From Holophagaceae bacterium UBA692 (GTDB taxonomy: Bacteria; Acidobacteriota; Holophagae; Holophagales; Holophagaceae): a DNA stretch of 11,977 bases. Positions within the stretch are counted from its first letter, which is position 1. Each line of letters starts with the position of its first letter. Made by a program: the position numbers and the translations under genes. The notes under the pieces were generated by a model. It was not told the origin of the DNA. It searched no databases and saw nothing but the letters and a program-made list of their open reading frames with translations. Positions 5,693 through 11,977 of the stretch are shown here, piece after piece. The stretch covers positions 198 to 12,174 of the forward strand of contig DBMS01000238.1 in NCBI GenBank assembly GCA_002297665.1. Direction: 5' to 3'.

Positions 5693-6883
5693 TTACCGGT
5701 AGGCGGCGATCCCCGTCACCTCCTCGCCGATGATGAGGGTGTGCATGTCATGGGTGCCTTCGTAGGTGTAGACGCTTTCCAGGTTGGCCATGTGGCGCAT
5801 CACGGGGAACTCGTCCAGGATGCCGTTGGCGCCCAGGATCGTGCGGGCCTTGCGGCAGATCTCCAGCGCGACGTTCACGTTGTTCATCTTCGCCATGGAA
5901 ACCTGGGCGGGGGTGTACGTCCCCTTCTCCTTGAGCCGGGCCAGGTGCAGCACCAGGAGCTGGCCCTTGGTGAGCTCGGTGACCATCCACGCCAGCTTCT
6001 CCTGCTGGAGCTGCGTGGCCGCGATGGGCCGGTCGAACTGCACGCGGCTCCCGGCGTAGTCCAGGGCGCACTGGTAGCAGGCGTCGGCGGCGCCCAGGGC
6101 GCCCCAGGCGATCCCGTAGCGGGCCTGGGTGAGGCAGGAAAGGGGGGCCTTGAGGCCCCGGGCCAGGGGCAGGAGGCTGGCCTCCTCGTCGACCTCCACG
6201 TCCTCCAGCACCAGCTCCGAGGTGACCGAGGCCCGCAGGCTCCACTTGCCCTTGGTTTCCGGGGCCGAGAAGCCCCGGGCGCCCTTTTCCACCAGGAAGC
6301 CGCGGATGCCCTCGTCGGTGCGGGCCCACACCACGGCCACGTCGGCCACGGTGCCGTTGGTGATCCACATCTTGGTGCCGTTGAGGCGCCAGCGGCCGCC
6401 GGGGATGCGCTCGGCCCTCGTGAGCATGCCTCCCGGGTTGGAGCCGAAGTCGGGCTCCGTGAGGCCGAAGCATCCGATCTTCGCGCCCGAGGCCAGGAGG
6501 GGGAGCCAGCGGTCCTTCTGGGCCTCGCTGCCGAAGGCGTGGATGGGCCACATGACCAGGGAACCCTGCACGGATGCGAACGAGCGCAGCGCGGAATCCC
6601 CCCGCTCCAGCTCGTACATGAGGAGCCCATAGGCCGTCTGGGACAGGCCGGCGCACCCGTAGCGCTCGGGCAGGGTGGCCCCGAAGAAGCCCAGCTCGCC
6701 CATCATGGGAACCAGGTGGGCGGGGAAGGTCATCTCCTGTGCGTGCCGCTCGATGACGGGCAGCACCTCCCGGTTCACGAAGTCCCGGGCGGTTTCGCGC
6801 ACCATGCGCTCCTCGTCCGTCAGCAGGGCCTCCAGGGCCATGTAGTCGGTCATGTGGGTGAAATTCGCGTAGGCGCCGGACAT
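5693..6883 (-). CDS. gcdH: Glutaryl-CoA dehydrogenase (acyl-CoA dehydrogenase family)
   Basis: A 396-residue FAD-dependent acyl-CoA dehydrogenase whose closest recognisable relatives are glutaryl-CoA dehydrogenases, which oxidise and decarboxylate glutaryl-CoA to crotonyl-CoA in lysine, tryptophan and aromatic breakdown. Landmarks are RSFASVQGSLVM (100-111), GCFGLTEPDFGSNPGGM (137-153), WITNG (173-177) and YEGTHDMHTLIIGEEVTGIAAYR at the C terminus. By alignment to the human enzyme, Arg100 corresponds to Arg94 (glutaryl carboxylate binding), Glu375 to catalytic base Glu370, Glu93 to Glu87 and Tyr374 to Tyr369. The last two are characteristic of decarboxylating enzymes. The start is supported by GGAGGGG five bases before ATG; Met11 and Met15 are less likely. 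No electron-transfer flavoprotein or glutaconyl genes are nearby. It is divergent from pfk and convergent with the unknown gene, with adjoining stop codons. Confidence 0.9.
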   Translation of the reverse strand: MSGAYANFTHMTDYMALEALLTDEERMVRETARDFVNREVLPVIERHAQEMTFPAHLVPMMGELGFFGATLPERYGCAGLSQTAYGLLMYELERGDSALRSFASVQGSLVMWPIHAFGSEAQKDRWLPLLASGAKIGCFGLTEPDFGSNPGGMLTRAERIPGGRWRLNGTKMWITNGTVADVAVVWARTDEGIRGFLVEKGARGFSAPETKGKWSLRASVTSELVLEDVEVDEEASLLPLARGLKAPLSCLTQARYGIAWGALGAADACYQCALDYAGSRVQFDRPIAATQLQQEKLAWMVTELTKGQLLVLHLARLKEKGTYTPAQVSMAKMNNVNVALEICRKARTILGANGILDEFPVMRHMANLESVYTYEGTHDMHTLIIGEEVTGIAAYR

Positions 6884-6885
6884 GG

Positions 6886-6927
6886 ATCCCCTCCGTCAAC
6901 GCCTGATGGTGCCACAATGGAGGGGAT
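6886..6927. repeat. 9-bp inverted repeat spanning the gcdH ribosome site
   Basis: ATCCCCTCC (6886-6894) and GGAGGGGAT (6919-6927) are exact inverted copies 24 bases apart, in the 77-base gap between divergent gcdH and pfk. On the minus strand the proximal arm is the gcdH Shine-Dalgarno. A gcdH message starting upstream of 6927 could therefore fold to hide its ribosome site. Alternatively the arms are operator half-sites. Confidence 0.4.
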
Positions 6928-6960
6928 TCCTCCCAACCCTTTCCCTGCCGCGAGAACCCC

Positions 6961-8070
6961 ATGAAAAGCCCCATCCGCCGCGTGGCCATCTGCACCGGAG
7001 GCGGCGACGCCCCCGGCCTCAACGCCGTCATCCGGGCCGCCACCATCGCCGCCCAGCGCCGGGGCTGGGAGGTCTACGGCATCCGCGAGGGGTTCAACGG
7101 GATCTTCTTTCCCGAGCGCTACGCCGACGGCGGGGTCTTCCGCCTCACCCGGGACCGGGTCCGCGGCATCACCCACCTGGGCGGCACCATCCTGGGCACC
7201 ACCAACAAGGGCAACCCCTGCCACTTCCCCCTGAAGATGCCCGACGGCACCGTGCGCGAGGTGGACCGCACCGACGAGATCCTGGAATTCTTCGCCAAGC
7301 GCGAGCTGGACGCCCTGATCTCGGTGGGCGGCGACGGCTCCCTGACCATCGCCAACGCCCTGGCGGAAAAGGGCCTTCGCGTGGTGGGCGTGCCCAAGAC
7401 CATCGACAACGACCTGGACAAGACCTTCACCACCTTCGGCTTCGATTCCGCGGTGGCCTTCGCCACCGAGTGCCTGGACCGCCTCCACAGCACCGCCGAG
7501 AGCCACCAGCGGGTGATGGTGGTGGAGGTCATGGGCCGCTACGCCGGCTGGATCGCGCTCCACGCGGGCATTTCCGGCAGCGCCCACGCCATCCTCATCC
7601 CCGAGATCCCCTTCGACCTGGACAAGGTGGTGGAGGCCATCCGCACCCGGGACTTCCACAACCGCATGTATTCCCTGGTCATGGTCGCCGAAGGCGCCGC
7701 GCCCCGGGACGGCGCCCGGCTCATCGCCGCCGCCGCCGAGACCGGCCACGCCGAGCGCCTGGGAGGCATGGGCGACCAGGTGTGCAAGGCCCTCCAGGAG
7801 CGCACCGGCAAGGACTCCCGGTGCGTGGTCCTGGGCCACCTCCTGCGCGGCGGCAGCCCCACCTCCTTCGACCGCCTCGCGGCCCTGCGCTTCGGCGCCG
7901 CCGCCGTGCGCGCCCTGGACGAGGGCCACAGCGGAATCATGGTGGCCCTGGCCGTGAACGGCGTGAACTACGTGCCCCTGGCCGAGGTGGCTGGCCGCAT
8001 GAAGGGCGTGCCCCTGGACGCCGATACGCTCCAGACGGCCCGGGACCTGGGGATCTGCATGGGGGATTGA
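6961..8070 (+). CDS. pfkA: 6-phosphofructokinase (group III-like; ATP or PPi donor unresolved)
   Basis: A 369-residue PfkA-family enzyme phosphorylating fructose 6-phosphate to fructose 1,6-bisphosphate in glycolysis, cytosolic. Motifs in order are TGGGDAPGLNAVIR (12-25), GGTILGT and TNKGNP (74-86), SVGGDGS (121-127), VPKTIDNDL (144-152) with the catalytic-type Asp149, VEVMGRYAGW (188-197) and LGHLLRGGSPTSFDR (291-305). Length exceeds the 320-residue E. coli enzyme, as in group III enzymes. Gly126 (E. coli Gly104 position) favours ATP. Lys146 (E. coli Gly124 position) is the residue typical of pyrophosphate-dependent enzymes, so the phosphoryl donor is uncertain. The ATG is at the natural N terminus before the first beta strand; only a weak GAGA precedes it. 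It is divergent from gcdH by 77 bases and convergent with the small exported protein gene. Confidence 0.95.
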   Translation: MKSPIRRVAICTGGGDAPGLNAVIRAATIAAQRRGWEVYGIREGFNGIFFPERYADGGVFRLTRDRVRGITHLGGTILGTTNKGNPCHFPLKMPDGTVREVDRTDEILEFFAKRELDALISVGGDGSLTIANALAEKGLRVVGVPKTIDNDLDKTFTTFGFDSAVAFATECLDRLHSTAESHQRVMVVEVMGRYAGWIALHAGISGSAHAILIPEIPFDLDKVVEAIRTRDFHNRMYSLVMVAEGAAPRDGARLIAAAAETGHAERLGGMGDQVCKALQERTGKDSRCVVLGHLLRGGSPTSFDRLAALRFGAAAVRALDEGHSGIMVALAVNGVNYVPLAEVAGRMKGVPLDADTLQTARDLGICMGD

Positions 8071-8092
8071 CGCATTCGGCCGAACCGGTGCG

Positions 8093-8112
8093 TGAATCGG
8101 AAATCCGATTCA
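8093..8112. terminator. Perfect hairpin between convergent pfk and SnoaL-like genes, possible bidirectional terminator
   Basis: TGAATCGG (8093-8100), AAAT, CCGATTCA (8105-8112) forms an 8-bp stem with a four-base loop (nine pairs if the loop is tightened). It lies 22 bases after the pfk stop, and its right arm contains the TGA of the opposing gene (8110-8112). No U tract follows on either strand, so intrinsic termination would be weak. A smaller palindrome, TTCGGCCGAA, sits at 8075-8084. Confidence 0.4.
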
Positions 8113-8583
8113 TGGCTGGCCGCCCTTGGCCAGATGCGTCCGGATTCGCTCCTTGACCTCCTCCATCAGGGGATTGGGGATGGGGACGGAAAGGCTGTAC
8201 TGCAGCAGCTTCCATTCGCCCCCCCGCAGCTCCAGGACGCCGGTGCCGCGGCAGGGGCCCAGGTTGGGGGTCTCCAGGTCCTCCTCGAAGAAGGCCACGG
8301 CGCCCTTCCCGGCGAAGGCGACTTTTCGCCGCGTGGCACGGAAGGACCAGGCCTTGCCCCGGGCGAAGAAGGGGTGGGCGAAGGTCCGGAAGGCGGGCTT
8401 GGGCCAGCGCTCGGTGGCGTCCGTGCCCAGGAACACGGCCTCTTCCGCCATGTGGCCGAAGTAGCGGGCCTCGTCGGCCTGGGAGGCGGCCAGGTGCCAG
8501 TCGTCCAGCACGGCGGCCACGGCGGCTTCCGGGGTGGGGGTGGCCACGAGGGCGGGGATCAGGAGGAGGGGGGGAAAAATCAT
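8110..8583 (-). CDS. Small exported SnoaL/DUF4440-like (NTF2-fold) protein
   Basis: The 157-residue protein starts MIFPPLLLIPALVATPTPEAA, a short hydrophobic signal-like segment with a probable cleavage around residues 15-21. Its body resembles the DUF4440/SnoaL NTF2-like fold: an N-terminal helix (AVAAVLDDWHLAASQADEAR, 21-40), YFGHMAEEAVFLGTDATERW (41-60), a strand with AVAFFEEDL and a final RGTGVLELRGGEWKLLQYS (112-130). Such domains serve as small-molecule pockets or hydrolase/isomerase scaffolds; the substrate cannot be told. The open frame continues upstream to 8739. The ATG at 8583 is preferred because it begins the hydrophobic segment and has GAGGT four bases upstream. Cell location is predicted periplasmic. 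It is convergent with pfk and divergent from the efflux operon. Confidence 0.75.
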   Translation of the reverse strand: MIFPPLLLIPALVATPTPEAAVAAVLDDWHLAASQADEARYFGHMAEEAVFLGTDATERWPKPAFRTFAHPFFARGKAWSFRATRRKVAFAGKGAVAFFEEDLETPNLGPCRGTGVLELRGGEWKLLQYSLSVPIPNPLMEEVKERIRTHLAKGGQP

Positions 8584-8751
8584 CGGTACCTCGTGGACGA
8601 GGGGACTGCGGGAAAAGGGCCCAGCGGGGATAGAATGACCCAGGGTCCGTTTCCCTGGTGCCATTTCCTCGTAAACGCTTGGCTTAACCCACGGTCCAAG
8701 GTGGAAGGGCGCCCGGTGGCGCCGGAATAAGCGACCCATCCGTCATGGATT

Positions 8752-8760
8752 TGATAGAAT
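8752..8760 (+). promoter_or_regulatory. Extended -10 promoter candidate for the mdtAB-like operon
   Basis: TGATAGAAT: TAGAAT matches TATAAT at 5 of 6, and TG one base upstream makes an extended -10, which can compensate for the poor -35 region (near 8732-8737). Transcription would start near 8767, leaving a leader of about 70 bases before the ATG at 8839. Confidence 0.4.
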
Positions 8761-8838
8761 ACCTCTGATAACGATGTGTATCCCGAACACCCGTCCGGTG
8801 GGTTGACCCGTCGGCATTTTCTACAGGTCTGGGCCCCC

Positions 8839-10026
8839 ATGGACGCAAACGAATCGGTCATCAATCCGTCTCTCGAAGCCGGCGGCTCCCGCCGGGCGTG
8901 GAAGGTGTGGCTGGGTCTGGCCATCGGGGTCGCCATCGTGGGGATCGTGGCGGTGAAGGCCCTCTCGGGCGGCGCCAAGGCGGCGCCTCCCCAGCGGCCC
9001 GTGCCCGTGGCCTCCGGGGTGGCGCGCATCGGGGACATGCCCGTCAACCTTTCGGGGCTGGGCACCGTGGTGCCCACGGACGCGGTGACGGTGCGGACCC
9101 GCGTGGACGGCCAGATCATGAAGATCCACTTCCGGGAAGGCCAGATGGTGGCCGCGGGCGATCTCCTGGTCACCATCGACCCCCGGCCCTTCCAGGTGCA
9201 GCTGCTCCAGGCCGAAGGCCAGATGGCCAAGGACCAGGCCGTGCTGCGCAACGCGCGCATGGACCTGACCCGCATCCAGTCCCTGTTCGACCAGAAGATC
9301 GTTTCCCGGCAGCAGCTGGACACCCAGAGCGCCCTGGTCGACCAGTGCGAGGCGGCCGTCAAGGCCGACACCGGCTCGGTGGAAAGCGCCCGGCTGAACC
9401 TGACCTACAGCCGCATCACCGCCCCGGTCGCAGGGAAGGTGGGCCTGCGCCTGGTGGACACGGGCAACACCGTCAAGGCCTCGGACGCCGCGGGCCTGGT
9501 CACCCTCACGCCCGTGTCCCCCATCAACGTGCTCTTCTCGGTCCCCGCCGACAACATCCGGAGCGTGCTGGACAGCAGCCGCGGCGGGAAGACGCCGGCG
9601 GTCGAAGTGTACGACCGGGACATGAGCCGCAGGCTGGCCGCCGGGACCCTCCTGGCCGTGGACAACCAGGTGGACGCCGCCACCGGCACCGTGCGCATCA
9701 AGGCGCAGTTCGCCAACAAGGACGGCGCGCTCTTCCCCAACCAGTTCGTCAACGCCCGGCTCCTGGTGGACACCCTGCGCGGCGTCCTGATGATCCCCGC
9801 GGCCGCGGTGCAGCGCAGCCCCAACGGGACCTTCGTCTACGTCATCAAGCCCGACGCAACCGTTGAGCTGCGGCCCGTGGAGCCCCAGGTCACCGAGGGC
9901 GACGTCACGGCCCTGCGCGCGGGCCTCAAGGCCGGCGAGAAGGTCGTGGTCAGCGGCCTCGACAAGCTCCGCCCCGGCAGCCGGGTCCTCGAGGAAGGGC
10001 AGGGCGCCCCCAAGGCCGCCAAATGA
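8839..10026 (+). CDS. mdtA: RND efflux periplasmic adaptor (MdtA-like membrane fusion protein)
   Basis: A 395-residue membrane fusion protein linking an inner-membrane RND pump to an outer-membrane channel. A cytoplasmic N terminus and single membrane anchor (about 23-40, WLGLAIGVAIVGIVAVKAL) precede the periplasmic part. The first lipoyl half is TVRTRVDGQIMKIHFREGQ (84-102), followed by a helical hairpin with VSRQQLDTQSALVDQCEAAV (155-174). The second lipoyl half is SRITAPVAGKVGLRLVDTGN (191-210), and beta-barrel and membrane-proximal domains run to about 385. The wording closely follows E. coli MdtA (GLGTV, RVDGQ, SRITAPV, VGL, VDxGN). There is no lipobox cysteine, so it is held by the helix, not lipidated. 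The ATG at 8839 is preferred over an in-frame GTG at 8776 since it gives a compact start before the anchor; its ribosome site is weak. It overlaps the pump gene by 4 bp (ATGA). Confidence 0.93.
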   Translation: MDANESVINPSLEAGGSRRAWKVWLGLAIGVAIVGIVAVKALSGGAKAAPPQRPVPVASGVARIGDMPVNLSGLGTVVPTDAVTVRTRVDGQIMKIHFREGQMVAAGDLLVTIDPRPFQVQLLQAEGQMAKDQAVLRNARMDLTRIQSLFDQKIVSRQQLDTQSALVDQCEAAVKADTGSVESARLNLTYSRITAPVAGKVGLRLVDTGNTVKASDAAGLVTLTPVSPINVLFSVPADNIRSVLDSSRGGKTPAVEVYDRDMSRRLAAGTLLAVDNQVDAATGTVRIKAQFANKDGALFPNQFVNARLLVDTLRGVLMIPAAAVQRSPNGTFVYVIKPDATVELRPVEPQVTEGDVTALRAGLKAGEKVVVSGLDKLRPGSRVLEEGQGAPKAAK

Positions 10027-11977
10027 ACCCATCCAGGCCGTTCATCCTCCGGCCCATCGCCACGTCCCTGCTCATGGCCGGGATCATGCTGGTGGGCTTC
10101 CTGGGCTTCAAGCAGCTGCCCGTGTCGGCCCTGCCCCAGGTGGACTACCCCACCATCCAGGTGCAGACCTTCTACCCCGGGGCGAGTCCCGACGTGGTGG
10201 CCACGGCCATCACCGCGCCCCTGGAGCGGCAGTTCGGCCAGCTCCCCGGGCTGAACCAGATGACCTCCAGCTCGTCCGAGGGCAGCTCCCTGGTCACTCT
10301 CCAGTTCGCGCTGGACCTCAACATCGACGTGGCCGAGCAGCAGGTCCAGGCGGCGGTGAACGCCGCGGGCACCTACCTGCCCAGCGACCTCCCCAATCCG
10401 CCCATCTATTCCAAGACGAATCCCGCCGACGCCCCCATCCTCACCCTGGCCCTCTCCTCGGAGACCCTGTCCCTGCCCAAGGTGGAGGAGTTCGCCGACA
10501 CGCGCCTGGCGCAGAAGATCAGCCAGCTTCCCGGGGTGGGACTGGTGAGCATCAGCGGCGGCCAGAAGCCCGCCGTGCGCGTGCAGGTCAACCCCGTGGC
10601 CCTGGCTTCGTACGGGCTTTCCCTGGCCGACATCCGCGCCGCCGTGGGCGCGGCCAACGTCAACCAGGCCAAGGGCGCCTTCGACGGGAAGATGCAGTCG
10701 TACGCCATCGGCGCCAACGACCAGCTGCTCAGCTCGGCCCAGTACAAGCCCCTGGTCATCGCCTACAAGAACGGCAACCCCATCACCCTGCAGGACGTGG
10801 CCACCGTGGTGGACGGCACCGAGAACGCCAAGCTCGCGGCGTGGATGAACCGGACGCCGGCGGTCATCCTCAACATCCAGCGCCAGCCCGGGGCGAACAT
10901 CATCGCGGTGGTGGACCGCATCAAGACCCTGCTCCCCCAGCTCCAGGCGTCGATCCCCGCCGCGGTGAAGATGCAGATCCTCACCGACCGCACCACCACA
11001 ATCCGGGCCTCCGTGGAGGACGTGGAATTCGAACTGATGCTCACCATCGCCCTGGTGATCCTGGTGATCTTCCTGTTCCTGAGGACCTTCGCGGCCACGA
11101 TCATCCCGAGTTTCGCCGTGCCGCTGTCCCTGGTGGGCACCTTCGCGGTGATGTACGTCCTCGGCTACAGCCTGAACAACCTGACCCTCATGGCCCTGAC
11201 CATCTCCACGGGCTTCGTGGTGGACGACGCCATCGTCATGATCGAGAACATCATGAGGTACATCGAGGAGGGGGTGCCGCCCATGGAGGCGGCCCTGCGC
11301 GGGTCCGAGCAGATCGGGTTCACCATCGTGAGCCTGACGGTCTCCCTCATCGCGGTGCTCATCCCGCTCCTGTTCATGGGCGACATCGTGGGCCGGCTCT
11401 TCCGGGAGTTCGCCGTGACGCTGGCCGTGACGATCATCGTCTCGGCCGTGGTGTCCCTGACGCTGACCCCCATGCTGTGCGCGCGGCTCCTGCGCAACCA
11501 GCACGAGCACGAGAAGGGCCGGTTCTACCAGTCCTCCGAGCGGGTCTTCAAGGCCGTCATCGCCTTCTACGGGCGCACCCTGACCTGGGTCCTCAAGCGC
11601 CAGACGGCAACCTTGTGGGTGGCCGTGGGCACCCTGGGGTTCACGGTGCTGCTCTACGTCTGGATCCCCAAGGGCTTCTTCCCCGTGCAGGACACGGGTG
11701 TGATCCTGGGCATCTCCGAAGCCCCCCAGACGGTCTCCTTCCTGGCCATGGCCCGCAAGCAGCAGGCCCTTGCCGAGGTGATCCTCCAGGACCCGGCGGT
11801 GGAAAGCCTCTCGTCCTTCATCGGCGTCGACGGCACCAACTCCACCCTCAATTCCGGCCGGATCCAGATCAACCTCAAGCCCCTGGAGGAGCGCCGGCTC
11901 AGCGCCAGCGACGTCATCAGGCGCATCAAGCCCGAACTGGAGCGCATCGACGGCATCAGGCTCTACATGCAGCCGGT
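10023..11977 (+). CDS. mdtB: MdtB-like RND multidrug efflux pump subunit (3' end beyond window)
   Basis: 651 codons of an inner-membrane proton/drug antiporter of the HAE1 RND family, normally about 1,040 residues, so roughly the C-terminal third is outside. Helix TM1 (about 9-29) is followed by FKQLPVSALPQVDYPTIQV (29-47) and the porter domain. PLERQFGQLPGL (66-77) and LPSDLPNPPIYSKTNPADAP (119-138) match E. coli MdtB almost word for word. TM2-TM6 begin about 338. TM4 contains GFVVDDAIVMIEN with the proton-relay pair Asp401/Asp402 (AcrB Asp407/408). LIPLLFMGDIVGRLFREFA, AVVSLTLTPMLCA and WIPKGFFPVQDTG follow. It starts inside the stop of the adaptor gene (ATGA), implying translational coupling. 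Substrates cannot be read; MdtABC exports bile salts and novobiocin in E. coli. Confidence 0.96.
   Translation, partial: MNPSRPFILRPIATSLLMAGIMLVGFLGFKQLPVSALPQVDYPTIQVQTFYPGASPDVVATAITAPLERQFGQLPGLNQMTSSSSEGSSLVTLQFALDLNIDVAEQQVQAAVNAAGTYLPSDLPNPPIYSKTNPADAPILTLALSSETLSLPKVEEFADTRLAQKISQLPGVGLVSISGGQKPAVRVQVNPVALASYGLSLADIRAAVGAANVNQAKGAFDGKMQSYAIGANDQLLSSAQYKPLVIAYKNGNPITLQDVATVVDGTENAKLAAWMNRTPAVILNIQRQPGANIIAVVDRIKTLLPQLQASIPAAVKMQILTDRTTTIRASVEDVEFELMLTIALVILVIFLFLRTFAATIIPSFAVPLSLVGTFAVMYVLGYSLNNLTLMALTISTGFVVDDAIVMIENIMRYIEEGVPPMEAALRGSEQIGFTIVSLTVSLIAVLIPLLFMGDIVGRLFREFAVTLAVTIIVSAVVSLTLTPMLCARLLRNQHEHEKGRFYQSSERVFKAVIAFYGRTLTWVLKRQTATLWVAVGTLGFTVLLYVWIPKGFFPVQDTGVILGISEAPQTVSFLAMARKQQALAEVILQDPAVESLSSFIGVDGTNSTLNSGRIQINLKPLEERRLSASDVIRRIKPELERIDGIRLYMQP

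Noticed and set aside
8640..8658. CCAGGG/CCCTGG inverted repeat with a 7-base loop
   Set aside because: Six pairs, no U tract and no clear relation to a start or stop; such repeats are expected by chance at this GC content.
8637..8730. Short plus-strand ORF starting MTQGPFPWCHF between the SnoaL-like gene and the efflux operon
   Set aside because: No ribosome site, no codon pattern or structure after it like the aromatic leader, and it ends before the predicted efflux promoter.
8584..8739. 52 additional codons at the N terminus of the SnoaL-like protein
   Set aside because: The extension is Arg/Pro rich and lies before a clear signal-like segment and ribosome site at the ATG at 8583.
8787..8814. 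Direct repeat ACCCGTC about 17 bases apart before the adaptor gene
   Set aside because: Only seven bases are shared and no third copy is seen; too little to call an operator.
8776..8838. Upstream GTG start for the adaptor gene, whose extra residues include TRRHFLQ, like a twin-arginine export motif
   Set aside because: No hydrophobic segment follows the arginines at the right distance; the true membrane anchor is about 35 residues further on. The ATG at 8839 gives a normal MdtA-like N terminus.
1..11977. Mobile elements, CRISPR arrays, tRNA or rRNA genes, defence systems
   Set aside because: I found no transposase, regular repeat-spacer pattern, RNA gene sequence or toxin-antitoxin pair; composition is even across the window, with no sign of recent transfer.

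Overview
This is a gene-dense, very GC-rich bacterial chromosome segment with third codon positions dominated by G and C. It has no mobile elements, rRNA/tRNA genes or CRISPR. The gene content suggests a free-living Gram-negative heterotroph: a fused aromatic amino acid enzyme, a GH31 glucosidase, a group III-like phosphofructokinase, a glutaryl-CoA dehydrogenase and an MdtAB-type RND efflux system. An Acidobacteriota lineage such as Holophagae/Geothrix would fit, but that is a guess from style and content, not something the sequence proves.

Layout. (1) Minus strand, 1-2011: a chorismate mutase / prephenate dehydratase / ACT / DAHP synthase fusion gene runs off the left edge. It is preceded by a hand-identifiable transcription attenuator: promoter, 33-codon leader peptide with three consecutive Tyr codons, a hairpin whose loop is exactly those Tyr codons, and a U-tailed terminator. 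This is the most striking feature of the window. (2) Minus strand, 2009-4129: GH31 alpha-glucosidase. (3) Plus strand, 4187-5692: a DUF4442 hotdog protein followed by an unrecognised 326-residue protein. (4) Minus strand, 5693-6883: glutaryl-CoA dehydrogenase, whose stop codon abuts the stop codon of the unknown gene with no base between. (5) Plus strand, 6961-8070: 6-phosphofructokinase, divergent from the dehydrogenase. (6) Minus strand, 8110-8583: small exported SnoaL/DUF4440-like protein, convergent with pfk. (7) Plus strand, 8839 to the right edge: MdtA-like adaptor and MdtB-like RND pump, overlapping by 4 bp and surely one operon.

How they work together. The glucosidase and phosphofructokinase both serve hexose use. 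The fusion gene couples the first committed step of aromatic synthesis (DAHP synthase) to the phenylalanine branch in one polypeptide. That polypeptide carries a Phe-type ACT domain, while its transcription appears to be gated by Tyr-tRNA supply. The efflux operon is an independent unit. Divergent intergenic regions at 4130-4186 and 6884-6960 each contain an inverted repeat that could be an operator or an RNA structure. Every stretch longer than 300 bases is covered by a gene; the largest gaps (1764-2008 and 8584-8838) are described as features or findings.
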